A stretch of DNA of 41,697 bases. It comes from DATMBF01 sp035559595. GTDB taxonomy: Bacteria; Bacteroidota; Ignavibacteria; UBA10030. The stretch spans positions 1 to 41,697 of the forward strand of contig DATMBF010000024.1 of assembly GCA_035559595.1 (NCBI GenBank), written 5' to 3'. Shown here one piece after another: positions 34,801-41,674 of the stretch (position 1 is the stretch's first letter; every line of letters begins with the position of its first letter). The notes beneath the pieces were generated by a model. It saw only the letters and a program-made list of their open reading frames with translations, was not told the origin of the DNA and searched no databases. The position numbers were made by a program, and so were the translations under genes.

Positions 34801-35048
34801 CTTTCCAGGTGCAGGCGGATGTTTTCATCGTAACGCGCCAGGTCAGCCTCGGGTATCTTGACCTGACTGCCGCGGGCAATGAGGTGGTGGTAGAGAAAAC
34901 TCCGCCCATCCGCACCGAAGCCCTCGCCTACACTTTTGCAATCCTCCAGCATGGTACGGTTGCTCGAATAACCCAGGAGACGGTTGAGCCAGGCTAGCAG
35001 AACGAGGCGGTTTTCCAATTTGACGTATTGCTGGATGCCGTCCGGCAT
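31845..35048 (-). CDS. res: Type III restriction enzyme, res (helicase-nuclease) subunit
   Basis: A 1067-residue DEAD/DEAH-type restriction subunit. Motif I is MATGSGKT (Lys162), the DEAH-like box is VDEGH (259-262), and motif VI-like IIQLFGRGVRLKG lies near residue 580. The C-terminal nuclease region has YPDFILWLL (Asp944) followed by VFIEPHG, a PD-(D/E)xK-like core in which the usual Lys position is His. The longer frame starts at 35144 inside mod; ATG 35048 is one base after the mod stop and opens a normal N-terminus (MPDGIQQYVKLENRL). The last residues (TSASTQRHSRRHR) are encoded by the attC site, a common feature of cassette genes. With Mod it would cut unmethylated foreign DNA using ATP-driven translocation. 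It appears intact. Confidence 0.9.
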   Translation of the reverse strand: MPDGIQQYVKLENRLVLLAWLNRLLGYSSNRTMLEDCKSVGEGFGADGRSFLYHHLIARGSQVKIPEADLARYDENIRLHLERINRGRTEKITLRYFQHLAALYTEIFLDRLFNAKAQLLADLNAFVRERNAVRLPNEAQDEPFTEDDLTKLAYWMATGSGKTLILHLNYHQFLHYNKETLDNILLITPNEGLSEQHLQELAASGIPARRFELNISDQWSNGRNAVQVIEITKLVEEKRGGGVSVPVEAFEGRNLIFVDEGHKGSGGEAWRKYRDALGATGFTFEYSATFGQALSAARNDPLTAEYGKAILFDYSYKYFYGDGFGKDFRILNLRDETRVDQTELLLLANLLSFYEQMRLYEEQTNALRPYNLEKPLWVFVGSTVNAVYTENKKPRSDVLTVVRFLHHLLSDRAWALKTLKAVLGGKTGLVSPDGQDVFAGRFGYLRETDVTPAQLYEDILQRIFHAPAGGGLHLCEIKSSAGELGLKAANAEDYFGLVYIGDTSAFKKLIEEDSGDIALEGDAIAGSLFERINRADSGLHVLIGAKKFMEGWNSWRVASMGLLNIGRQEGSQIIQLFGRGVRLKGKAMSLKRSAALDGEHPKHIRLLETLNIFAVRANYMAQFRDYLEREGVEVEPPIELPLFVRANEQFLLRGLVVPRPPEGRDFAAEWMLLLEPDTDTSVQVDLSIRVQAIESTRLGLHTADVHAGQARKIPSENLAWVDWQQVYLDLLAYKEHKGLSNIVIQPETPRRIIEQVPYTIIADDAVLRPQSFADRTLLQQAVTQLLRRYVDRFYQVRREQWDEQTMVYRPLDKNDPNLGFRPQGVREEKAAYVVRIPRSEEQLVKAVQTLLKKQQRLYEQENAGLPRIHFDRHLYQPLLVEMPNKAQMVPPGLKESEARFVRDLRDYWNAEKNNSLAGKQVFLLRNLSRGYGIGFFEENGFYPDFILWLLNQETKAQRIVFIEPHGMLHAKAYIHDEKARLWERLPDLAEEIGKRSGRNDIALDAFIISATSYDDLRLKYGDGTWDRATFAEKHILFLERGSEYDYMKVLWAQLTSASTQRHSRRHR

Positions 35049-35049
35049 G

Positions 35050-38000
35050 TCAGGCCTCCGCGTTCGCAAACATGCGCTCTTTGAAAATCGGGTCCAGCGA
35101 CTGCGCGCCGGGGACGAGCGAGTCCCCGTTGACCCAGACCTCATCCGCGCTTTGGGTCAGTTTGTGCGAGGCCACGAAATCCCGGTCGCGCTTGCAGTCC
35201 GCTTCCTTCCAGCCCCGCGTCTCGCGCCAGATGACGGCGACGGTACGCCCGTTAGGCAAGACGCCGCGATAGACCAGATAGCGGAGTCCGTTCTGCTCGT
35301 ACACCCTGCGCGTCTGCACGTCCAGCCCGAGCAAGTAGTTGAAGGTTTCGGGCAGGTCCACCAAACGCTCACGGGTTTCGCCGTCGCGGTGCAGGCGCAG
35401 TTTGTAGGAAAACGGCGATTGCAGTTGCTTCACATCCAGCAGGGTTTCGCTGTGGCGCGTCTCCCACTTGAGCATGTAGTGGAGCAGGTAGTCGTTCTTG
35501 AAGAGTCCTAGCGCATGTTTGCCGCCCTCTTCGTCAAAGGTCAGGTTATTGAGCGCGTCCTCGTAGGATTCCAGGCGGATGACTCTGACGATACGCGGGC
35601 TGCGTTCGGCTTCTTCGGCAGTCGCCATGCGCTTGGGCTTGCCGTCCTTCCACTCCGGCGTGAAGGTCACTTTTTTGATGCGCGGCAGGAGCACGGTATC
35701 AAAGTAGTGCGCCATCTCCACCAGGATGAACTTGCGCTGCCCTCCGTCCTCGCGGTTCAAGTTGATGACTGCGTGGCCGGTGGTGCCGGAGCCGGCAAAG
35801 TAGTCCATGCAGTAACCGTTGGCTGCCGTCATTCCCATTACAAACAAGGCGTCGCGAGTCGCAAAGATGGACTTCGGGAACGAAAAGGGATCATACTCAT
35901 GAAAGAGATTCTTCACTACGTTTGTCCCATGTTCGGTGGCAGAGTATTTTGCGTCTATCCAAGTAGTTGTAGGAATTATCCCTTCCGGGGGTCTGTATTT
36001 GTAGTAAACCGTAATAAGACCACTCTTAGTGGTAACAGCTTTTAGTTCAGTCAGGTTGTTTTTGATAGTCTCTACACTCCATCGCCATCTCCTATGGATT
36101 CCATCTTCGTCAATTGGATACGCTGCTGCTTCGTTTTCTCTCAGCGTATCGTGAATGATCCACTCTTTTTTGCGCTCCTCCCATGTCATTTCAGGCACTC
36201 TTATATAATCACTGCCTACATACAAGGGGAAGTACAATTTCGGGCTATCTTTCCTCTCAGAACCGGAACCTCGCTTCCTCAAAAGCTCCCACATATAGCA
36301 GCCCTTTGCGTCAGAATGCTTGTAGCGACTATTAACCTCTTCAGTCCTACCCAGTTTGGCCACAGCCACATCTGGTGACTGAGCGGCAAAAATGAGATAC
36401 TCATGTGATGTTGCAAAGCCTTTCGTTCCTGGCCGACCCGACGGGTTACTTCTGACAACCACAGTGCCCAGTATATTTTCCTTTCCAAATGTCATTTCCA
36501 TGAGAAAATGAAGTTCTTTCTGTTGGAAGTCATCAATTGCGACAGCCAGCATCCCATCAGTGTAGAGAAACCGGCGCGATAATATGAGGCGGTTGTTCAT
36601 CATTGAGACCCACGTTGATGAGCGGTAGTCGTTCTTATAGATGATAGGGCTCGCATCTGTATTATACGGCGGGTCAATGTAGATGCACTTCACTCGCTCG
36701 CGGTACTTCGTCTGCAACAGATTCAGCGCCTGCCAGTTTTCGGAATGGATCAGCAGGCCGTCGGTCAGGTCGTCCAGATTCTCAAAACTGGCCAACAATC
36801 GGTCGGTGAAGTCTTGGGAGAAGTGGCGCGTATCGAGCGGCAAGGTGGAATGAGCTTTCAAAAACTCAATCCGCTTCTTTTTCTTGCCCTTTCGTGCCCT
36901 GAACAGCTTGGTCTCCTCCTTGTCAATATGCAAGAGCTCTTTCCACTCTTCCCACTGAGCCTCGCAGCTGGCGATCTCGGGATAGAAGTCGGCGGGGATG
37001 TTGCCGATGGTGATGACGTAGAACGTTTCGGTAATAAACTTCTTCTTCTCCCAGAGCATCTTCTGGAAGTTTTCCATTTGCGCCAGGAAGTCGACGATTT
37101 GATTGCCGATGCGTTTGATCAAACGCATGAGTTGGAACCAACCCTCCGTTAACTTCTCTCCGGCGGCTTCAATCTCCTCCAGATTGAGTACCTCGTTCTT
37201 CAGGTAAAAGTCCAGCTCGCGGGAGAGAAAGCCTTTCAGATCCTTGTGAATGAAAAAGTCACTCGTGTTGCGGCGGGTGTACTGGCGCAGGTGGTGTTCC
37301 AAATAGGAAACGGGCGCGCTGTCCTCTTTCTTGCGTCGTTCAGCCGTGAGGGCAGCCAGGGCTTCGGCGGTTTTGACGCGCTTTGGGGTTTCGATCACAG
37401 ATTTAGCGATGATCGCCTCTTGCTGATTCTTCTGGCCGTAAGCGATGGCCTCCTGCGCTGTCAGCGGGCGGAACTGGAAGGGGATGGTTAGTGTGCGCGC
37501 TGTCTCGTCCCAGGCGATGCCCGAAAGCACAGGCAGGAAGAAGCGCTTTTCACCCTTCACGTTGTTCTGCTCAACGTCGGCCTGCTGGAGTTTGAAATGT
37601 ACGGTCACGCCGTTGGGGGCTTTGTAGGAGTAGTTGGTAAAATATTCTCCGGTCTTGACGTAGTACTGGTCGTGGTTCGCCCAGTAGAGCGTCACTTCCT
37701 CACCATTGTAGGGGATGGCGTAGCGTTCCTTTTTGGAATAGCGGCGCTTGGAAATAAAGTCGCCGTCCTGCCAATAGCGGCTGAAGAAGGTGTAGAGGTG
37801 GTTGTAGATGGCGGCTTCCAGTGCTTCGGTAGAGCGGGCGCCTTGGGCTTTGGCCTGGGCTTCCAGATATTCCTTGCCAGCCTTGGTCTCGCGGTACTTC
37901 GTGGCCAAATTGCCGTCGGCGTCCAGCGCGTCCATGACCTTTTGTCGTGCAGCAGACAGGGCTTGCTGTGCTTGTCCCTGCTCGGCCAGGGCGCCGCGTT

Positions 38001-38166
38001 GTAATTCCTGGGCAATGGCTTCCGGCAAATCCACAGCGATAAAGCGCTCGATAACCTGCCGCTTATGGTTCATGATGCGGTAGATGCCAAAGTCCAGGTC
38101 GGCGCAGTCAAACTCGAACAGCTCGCGTAAGAGGGCCTGAAACTTCTCTCGTGCCGAGATGGTCAT
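35050..38166 (-). CDS. mod: Type III DNA methyltransferase, mod subunit
   Basis: A 1038-residue adenine-type DNA methyltransferase (COG2189-like). The catalytic motif YIDPPYNT (Asp498) precedes the SAM motif FAGSGTTGHAV (from Phe790), the beta-class order; the 280 residues between them hold the target-recognition domain. The N-terminal 470 residues are unusually long compared with classical Mod proteins of 550-700 residues and are rich in charged helices. I chose ATG 38166 with GGAG nine bases upstream; a TTG at 38181 is an alternative. The stop is one base before the res start, so the pair is co-translated. The recognition site cannot be predicted from sequence. It would both protect host DNA and guide Res. 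Confidence 0.92.
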   Translation of the reverse strand: MTISAREKFQALLRELFEFDCADLDFGIYRIMNHKRQVIERFIAVDLPEAIAQELQRGALAEQGQAQQALSAARQKVMDALDADGNLATKYRETKAGKEYLEAQAKAQGARSTEALEAAIYNHLYTFFSRYWQDGDFISKRRYSKKERYAIPYNGEEVTLYWANHDQYYVKTGEYFTNYSYKAPNGVTVHFKLQQADVEQNNVKGEKRFFLPVLSGIAWDETARTLTIPFQFRPLTAQEAIAYGQKNQQEAIIAKSVIETPKRVKTAEALAALTAERRKKEDSAPVSYLEHHLRQYTRRNTSDFFIHKDLKGFLSRELDFYLKNEVLNLEEIEAAGEKLTEGWFQLMRLIKRIGNQIVDFLAQMENFQKMLWEKKKFITETFYVITIGNIPADFYPEIASCEAQWEEWKELLHIDKEETKLFRARKGKKKKRIEFLKAHSTLPLDTRHFSQDFTDRLLASFENLDDLTDGLLIHSENWQALNLLQTKYRERVKCIYIDPPYNTDASPIIYKNDYRSSTWVSMMNNRLILSRRFLYTDGMLAVAIDDFQQKELHFLMEMTFGKENILGTVVVRSNPSGRPGTKGFATSHEYLIFAAQSPDVAVAKLGRTEEVNSRYKHSDAKGCYMWELLRKRGSGSERKDSPKLYFPLYVGSDYIRVPEMTWEERKKEWIIHDTLRENEAAAYPIDEDGIHRRWRWSVETIKNNLTELKAVTTKSGLITVYYKYRPPEGIIPTTTWIDAKYSATEHGTNVVKNLFHEYDPFSFPKSIFATRDALFVMGMTAANGYCMDYFAGSGTTGHAVINLNREDGGQRKFILVEMAHYFDTVLLPRIKKVTFTPEWKDGKPKRMATAEEAERSPRIVRVIRLESYEDALNNLTFDEEGGKHALGLFKNDYLLHYMLKWETRHSETLLDVKQLQSPFSYKLRLHRDGETRERLVDLPETFNYLLGLDVQTRRVYEQNGLRYLVYRGVLPNGRTVAVIWRETRGWKEADCKRDRDFVASHKLTQSADEVWVNGDSLVPGAQSLDPIFKERMFANAEA

Positions 38167-38199
38167 TTTCCAATGCTCCAAAGAGTTAATAGGGAGGCT

Positions 38200-38252
38200 A
38201 ACTACTGATTATCCGGTTTCCACATCAGACGCCACTGTGGACCAGTTGTCAA
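38200..38252 (-). repeat. Leader repeat, copy A (before mod), with possible promoter
   Basis: This segment matches 41531-41612. Both share AACTACTGATTAT, then TTTCCACA-N2-AGACGCC, then a CTGTGG-N5-GTTGTC-type end (plus-strand reading). On the minus strand copy A offers TTGACA (38252-38247) with a 17-base spacer to TCTGAT (38229-38224), and also GATAAT (38213-38208). It lies 34 bases or more before the mod start, so it may drive mod-res expression. Identical placement before another cassette gene suggests a moving promoter module. Confidence 0.55.
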
Positions 38253-38282
38253 GTTCTCTGTTTTCAGGGTCTTTGCTATCTT

Positions 38283-38304
38283 CTGACATGTTCCTGCATG
38301 TCAG
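38283..38304. promoter_or_regulatory. Perfect inverted repeat upstream of mod promoter
   Basis: CTGACATG (38283-38290), six bases, CATGTCAG (38297-38304). It sits about 30 bases upstream of the putative -35 element of mod on the minus strand. A perfect 8+8 dyad is a candidate operator for control of the restriction-modification genes; no controller gene is visible in the cassette. Confidence 0.45.
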
Positions 38305-38442
38305 ACTAGGGCCTGATCCCTCCGATTGTTGCGCTCAAACATACAACATCGTCTCGTTACTTTCAATACGACGGCTTACAAGCACTGTAGCCGAAATTTC
38401 TCACTGATGGTTTCTCGTTTGACATACTCGGTTCACGCCTCA

Positions 38443-38559
38443 TCACACTCTGAGCGAGCCACGAAAGCCCCGCGCGGCATAGTACGATTCCGCGCCGTTG
38501 TGGTATGTGAAGACATGCTTGTAGCGCCGGTCGCAGAAGAGCGCACCGACTTCTGGTCC
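38443..38559 (-). pseudogene. C-terminal remnant of a DUF4256-like gene
   Basis: A minus-strand frame encodes 38 residues, GPEVGALFCDRRYKHVF, then TYHNGAESYYAARGF and RGSLRV, ending at a TGA (38445-38443). This reads as a well-formed protein end and agrees with what I remember of the C-terminus of DUF4256 proteins (YHNGAESYYAARGFRG). There is no start codon or upstream domain: about 60 bases further up lies the attC boundary at 38617. It is therefore a 5'-deleted remnant in the leader of the restriction-modification cassette. Family naming is from memory and should be treated as probable. Confidence 0.6.
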
Positions 38560-38616
38560 GGCGCTGCTTCGGGAGGGGTGTGAGGAGCTTGAGAGTTGAG
38601 GTGCGGAGTCGTGGCC

Positions 38617-38687
38617 GTCTAACGATCGCCGCTCAACCGCGGCTGCCTCCGGCTCGCTCGGCTGACGGGTGCAGCCGCTTGTTGGGC
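38617..38687 (-). other. attC site 2
   Basis: Minus strand: R'' GCCCAAC (38687-38681), left arm AAGCGGCTGCACC, right arm GGTTGAGCGGCGATC, R' GTTAGAC (38623-38617). It is attached to the gene 38633-39133, whose last 17 codons run through the site. Its R' also forms the 5' border of the large restriction-modification cassette. Confidence 0.88.
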
Positions 38688-39133
38688 CGCGCTACGGCGC
38701 TTTCGATCCAAACGGCGAACTCTGCTAGCGCCGATTCCTCAGAGAGGGTTTCGGCAACAGCGCGGACGCTCGACGGAACCCAATCGGGAAACGGGACCTC
38801 TTTGGTCTGGTGACGTCCCGACTTGGTGTGGACCTCGCGCACCTGTGAAAGATGATCGGACGGAAACCGGCCCGCCGCTCGGACAAGAGCTGGCCACAAC
38901 CGCCGATGAACAAATGTGATCTTCCCCTTGATGAGACGGCACACAAGGACCTCGTCGCTGTCCCGAATCGCGCGAGTCACCGCGAAAATTTCATGACTTT
39001 TCGGATGAGACCACCAGCTACCTCGCACCGGCTCTCCAGCTATGGCCTCAGCGAGTGAAGGGACTGGCCCCTGCGCGGCTTCGAGCACGACGCCGTGCTT
39101 ACGAATGAAAGCGAGAGCTTGGCGTAAGGTCAT
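38633..39133 (-). CDS. Conserved uncharacterised cassette protein
   Basis: A 166-residue soluble protein. The core is well formed: LEAAQGPVPSLAEAIAG, GSWWSHPKSHEIFAVTRAI, LVCRLIKGKITFVHRRLWPAL and KEVPFPDWVP. I recognise the pattern as a widespread small protein without known function, but I cannot name it. Repeated basic and aromatic residues (HPKSHEIF, TFVHRRLW) would fit nucleic-acid contact; that is speculation. The ATG lies 21 bases inside the cassette border at 39154. The C-terminal tail NKRLHPSAERAGGSRG is translated attC sequence and probably has no function. Confidence 0.7.
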   Translation of the reverse strand: MTLRQALAFIRKHGVVLEAAQGPVPSLAEAIAGEPVRGSWWSHPKSHEIFAVTRAIRDSDEVLVCRLIKGKITFVHRRLWPALVRAAGRFPSDHLSQVREVHTKSGRHQTKEVPFPDWVPSSVRAVAETLSEESALAEFAVWIESAVARPNKRLHPSAERAGGSRG

Positions 39134-39153
39134 CGATACGTTATGTTCCGTCG

Positions 39154-39219
39154 GCCTAACGGCTTGCGCATCACCTGCAGCGCGCGAAGCGCGCGGTCAG
39201 GTGCATGCGCTTGTTAGCC
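39154..39219 (-). other. attC site 3
   Basis: Minus strand: R'' GGCTAAC (39219-39213), left arm AAGCGCATGCACC, a GC-rich hairpin centre (CGCGCGCTTCGCGCG), right arm GGTGATGCGCAAGCC, R' GTTAGGC (39160-39154). The TAA of the alpha/beta hydrolase gene is supplied by the R'' box. This is the most regular site of the array. Confidence 0.93.
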
Positions 39220-40209
39220 AGCGGTTGTCCCACTGGAAGAAGCTACGAATTCGCGAACAAGGCTGGCGCACTTCTCTGCATCATCCCACCATGGTAGGTG
39301 TCCGATGCCAACAACTTCGAGTCGTGCGGATGGCATTATCTCTGTAGCCGTACGCCCGGCATCCAGCGATCCAAAAGGATCATTCTTACCCCAGATGTAG
39401 GGTGTTGGCTGCATCACCCCGCGAAGTTCACCCTCTGTAATACTCACCTCACGACTTGATCCAGTCAGTGTCAGAAAACGACGCAGGAGAGTGCTCCAGG
39501 ACCGCTGGACATTCGGCAAGTTCCCGAAACGGTACCAGGCTTCAGCCTCCGCCTGTGACCAACGCTGGCCGACTTCGGATGGATGGCCGAGGATCTGGGG
39601 AACATCGCGCGCCTTTGTCGGGCTTGCTGGGGACATCAGCTTGACCAACGCGCGGCCGAGAACAGGAAGACTCATGAGGCGCATAGGCAAGGGAGCTGAA
39701 GTATTCAGGATCACTGCTGGACAGCCAATCATTACCATACGAGACACACGTTCAGGCGCTGCCATCGCTAGCTGAAATGTCCACCACCCGCCCATGGAAT
39801 TCGCCACAAACGCCGCCTGACGCAACCCTGCCGAGTCGAGAACCGCTTCGAGCACCTTGACCGCAAGTTTCCGCATATCTACTTGAAGGAAATCGACGCC
39901 GTCACTAAGCCCGCCGCCGGGACGATCGAGAGTGATGCATCGAAACTCGGTGAGCCTGGCCATCAGCCCCGCCCACCCCAACGCCTCACCCAGTCCTCCC
40001 TGTACGAAAATCAGAGGCTCTCCGGTAGGATCTCCGCACTCGAGCATGCGTACCCGCAGCCGAGGTTCATCGATGCCGATGAAGCGCTCGACCACGGTTA
40101 GGCCGTACTCCTGCCACAGTTCACGCTCGGCATTGCGTGCTGCTGTGATTGCCGGTTCGGTTGTAGCCATATCTGCTGTATGATCCATCACAAAGAGTAT
40201 CTCCATCAA
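39214..40209 (-). CDS. Alpha/beta hydrolase (cassette gene)
   Basis: Up to 331 residues with the alpha/beta-hydrolase fold. The oxyanion segment is FVQGGLGEALGW, the nucleophile elbow is ANSMGGW, the acid is Asp in WGKNDPFGS and the base is His in GIGHLPWWD. Possible starts are ATG 40209, 40206, 40188 or 40170; the first lies only seven bases from the R' box of the next attC, so a start at 40188 (MDHTAD) or 40170 is at least as likely. It is unrelated in detail to the hydrolase at 7259-8143. The substrate is unknown. The stop codon lies in the attC box. Confidence 0.82.
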   Translation of the reverse strand: MMEILFVMDHTADMATTEPAITAARNAERELWQEYGLTVVERFIGIDEPRLRVRMLECGDPTGEPLIFVQGGLGEALGWAGLMARLTEFRCITLDRPGGGLSDGVDFLQVDMRKLAVKVLEAVLDSAGLRQAAFVANSMGGWWTFQLAMAAPERVSRMVMIGCPAVILNTSAPLPMRLMSLPVLGRALVKLMSPASPTKARDVPQILGHPSEVGQRWSQAEAEAWYRFGNLPNVQRSWSTLLRRFLTLTGSSREVSITEGELRGVMQPTPYIWGKNDPFGSLDAGRTATEIMPSARLEVVGIGHLPWWDDAEKCASLVREFVASSSGTTAG

Positions 40210-40215
40210 TGGTCT

Positions 40216-40298
40216 GGCTAACGCCCGGCATCACCCAGCGCGCAAGATTCATAAGAGGCTTCGTGATGGAGTGTCGGGTGCATGACGTTGTTAGACAA
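40216..40298 (-). other. attC site 4
   Basis: Minus strand: R'' GTCTAAC (40298-40292), left arm AACGTCATGCACC, right arm GGGTGATGCCGGGC, R' GTTAGCC (40222-40216). R' deviates from GTTRRRY in one position. The site begins 33 bases after the stop of the DUF4440 gene at 40332-40808. Confidence 0.85.
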
Positions 40299-40331
40299 CA
40301 GTGGCATTAGCTTCAAGTCGGCGCACAGGCT

Positions 40332-40808
40332 TTACTGTGGCTGCAAGGGACGGCTGGCGTGTCGGGCGAGGACGCGCCAGCGGCCGCCCTCCTTCACCCA
40401 CACGTCCGTCACGCGGACGGTGCCGCCCCATGGCTTGCCGTTGTTCGTCGCCTCATAGGTGAAGAGGCCATGAAGGACGACCATGTTCTCGCGCACCTGT
40501 ATCCGCACTTTGTCGTAGCTAAAGCTCTTAGCCTCGATGGTCGTCAGGCTGTTCCTGATCCACGGCTGCTTGGGTGTTAACTCGCGGGTGCCGTCCCATC
40601 GTTCACTCACGAGCAGGAAGTCGTCCGCCACAAGTTGGTCGAGTACCTTATCGTCCCGGCGGACGACGGCGCCCATCCACTCGCTCTCTAGCCTGAGTAT
40701 CTCCTGCTCGACCTCGGCGGCGCTGCGCTCCACGTTATTCTTCGCCTGGCCTAACGCGAGGGACGCAAGGGCGACGACCAGAAGCGGTATCGAAAAAGCT
40801 TTTCTCAT
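40332..40808 (-). CDS. Exported DUF4440/NTF2-like protein
   Basis: A 158-residue protein with a signal peptide (MRKAFSIPLLVVALASLALGQA) and a single NTF2-like domain of DUF4440 type: EILRLESEWMGAVVRRD, LDQLVADDFLLVSE, VVLHGLFTYEA and VTDVWVKEGGRWRVLARHAS. The frame is open far upstream, but ATG 40808 has AAGGAG eight bases ahead and opens the signal peptide. NTF2-like folds can be enzymes (SnoaL-type) or binding proteins; no catalytic residues can be assigned. It is a distant paralogue of the broken gene in the adjacent cassette. Confidence 0.82.
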   Translation of the reverse strand: MRKAFSIPLLVVALASLALGQAKNNVERSAAEVEQEILRLESEWMGAVVRRDDKVLDQLVADDFLLVSERWDGTRELTPKQPWIRNSLTTIEAKSFSYDKVRIQVRENMVVLHGLFTYEATNNGKPWGGTVRVTDVWVKEGGRWRVLARHASRPLQPQ

Positions 40809-40876
40809 GTGGTTTGCTCCTTCAAGGAATGACCTCTGACGTAGGTGAGTCACCGGCCCCCAAGATTGAAGCTGTT

Positions 40877-40978
40877 GTCTAACGCCCGGCATCACCCGCC
40901 GGGCACTCAACGTGGTTACGGACAAGTTCACGATAACATCCAAACTGATTCGCTGTCGCGTGCATGCCGTTGTTAGGC
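40877..40978 (-). other. attC site 5
   Basis: Minus strand: R'' GCCTAAC (40978-40972), left arm AACGGCATGCACG, a long central segment, right arm GGGTGATGCCGGGC and R' GTTAGAC (40883-40877). At 102 bases it is the longest site here. It starts 18 bases after the stop of the DUF4440 pseudogene. Its right arm is nearly identical to that of site 4, which suggests a related origin. Confidence 0.87.
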
Positions 40979-40995
40979 GCGACCGTGGCCGTAAG

Positions 40996-41493
40996 TCACG
41001 GCTTCGACTGAGGTGCTGGCGGCTGCTCGGGGCGGCTGGAATGGCGCTGTGCGACACGCCAGCCGTTCTTTTGCTTCACCCATATATCAGTCAACACAAA
41101 CTGAGCGCTACGATCCGTGGGCGTGCGCCCTACGGTCGCCTTCTGCGTATAAAGCATCAGGACGACGGCCACATCGCCGTACACGCTCACCTTTATGTCG
41201 TCTATGCTGTAAGAGTGAACCTTGTAAAACTTCAGGTTCTCCAACCAGCGCTCCCTTGGCACTACCCTCAGGGGGCCACCCTGCATGCCGCCGGCTAAGA
41301 AAAAACTGTCGGCGAGGAATTACCCCATCTGCGCAAAATCCTGACGCTGGATGGTGTCGTTCCACTTCTTCTCTAGCTCCAGGAGTTCCTGCTCGGCGGA
41401 GCCACTCGCTTTGGCAGGGCTGGTCTGAGCTATGGCGGGAGCAGAAGCGGTTGCTATAAAGATCAACGCCGCAAAGATAGGTTTTGCGTCCAT
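40996..41493 (-). pseudogene. Exported DUF4440/NTF2-like protein with in-frame stop
   Basis: ATG 41493 is preceded by GGAG with four bases spacing and opens a signal peptide (MDAKPIFAALIFIATASAPA). The frame continues through ELLELEKKWNDTIQRQDFAQMG, where a TAA at 41322-41320 interrupts it, and resumes without any frame change as FLADSFFLAGG, then TDIWVKQKNGWRVAQRHSS to the stop at 40996. The whole would be 165 residues, the normal length. A single base change explains the defect; a sequencing error is the main alternative. An internal ATG at 41286 could give a truncated domain. It is paralogous to 40332-40808. Confidence 0.8.
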
Positions 41494-41530
41494 ATCTCCA
41501 CCTCAAGCTTTGTAATCACCGAAAGCACCC

Positions 41531-41612
41531 AACTACTGATTATATGATTTCCACAAAAGACGCCTACACCTTTGCTTGCCGGCATAACACGCCTCTGTGG
41601 GGTGGTTGTCGA
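41531..41612 (-). repeat. Leader repeat, copy B (before DUF4440 pseudogene)
   Basis: This is a counterpart of 38200-38252. It contains AACTACTGATTAT, TTTCCACA, AGACGCC and GTTGTC blocks in the same order, with about 29 extra bases bounded by two ACGCC copies. On the minus strand it provides a perfect TATAAT (41544-41539), 46 bases before the ATG at 41493, so it may be the promoter of this cassette gene. Confidence 0.55.
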
Positions 41613-41674
41613 GATGCTTGTCTTCGAGCGGTTCAGTGGGCTTTGAAATGTCCTCGTGAAGTTAGATGGTTTCC

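Noticed and set aside
33654..34997. Long plus-strand frame of 447 codons
   Set aside because: It lies entirely opposite the res gene, has no recognisable domain and shows the composition of an antisense shadow.
38345..38375. CRISPR-like motif ending in ATTGAAAG on the minus strand
   Set aside because: Only one copy; no repeat-spacer pattern anywhere in the window.
41590..41665. Possible additional attC between ATCTAAC near 41661 and a GTTATGC-like box near 41584 (minus strand)
   Set aside because: The inner arms do not pair and the second box departs from GTTRRRY; chance matches are more likely.
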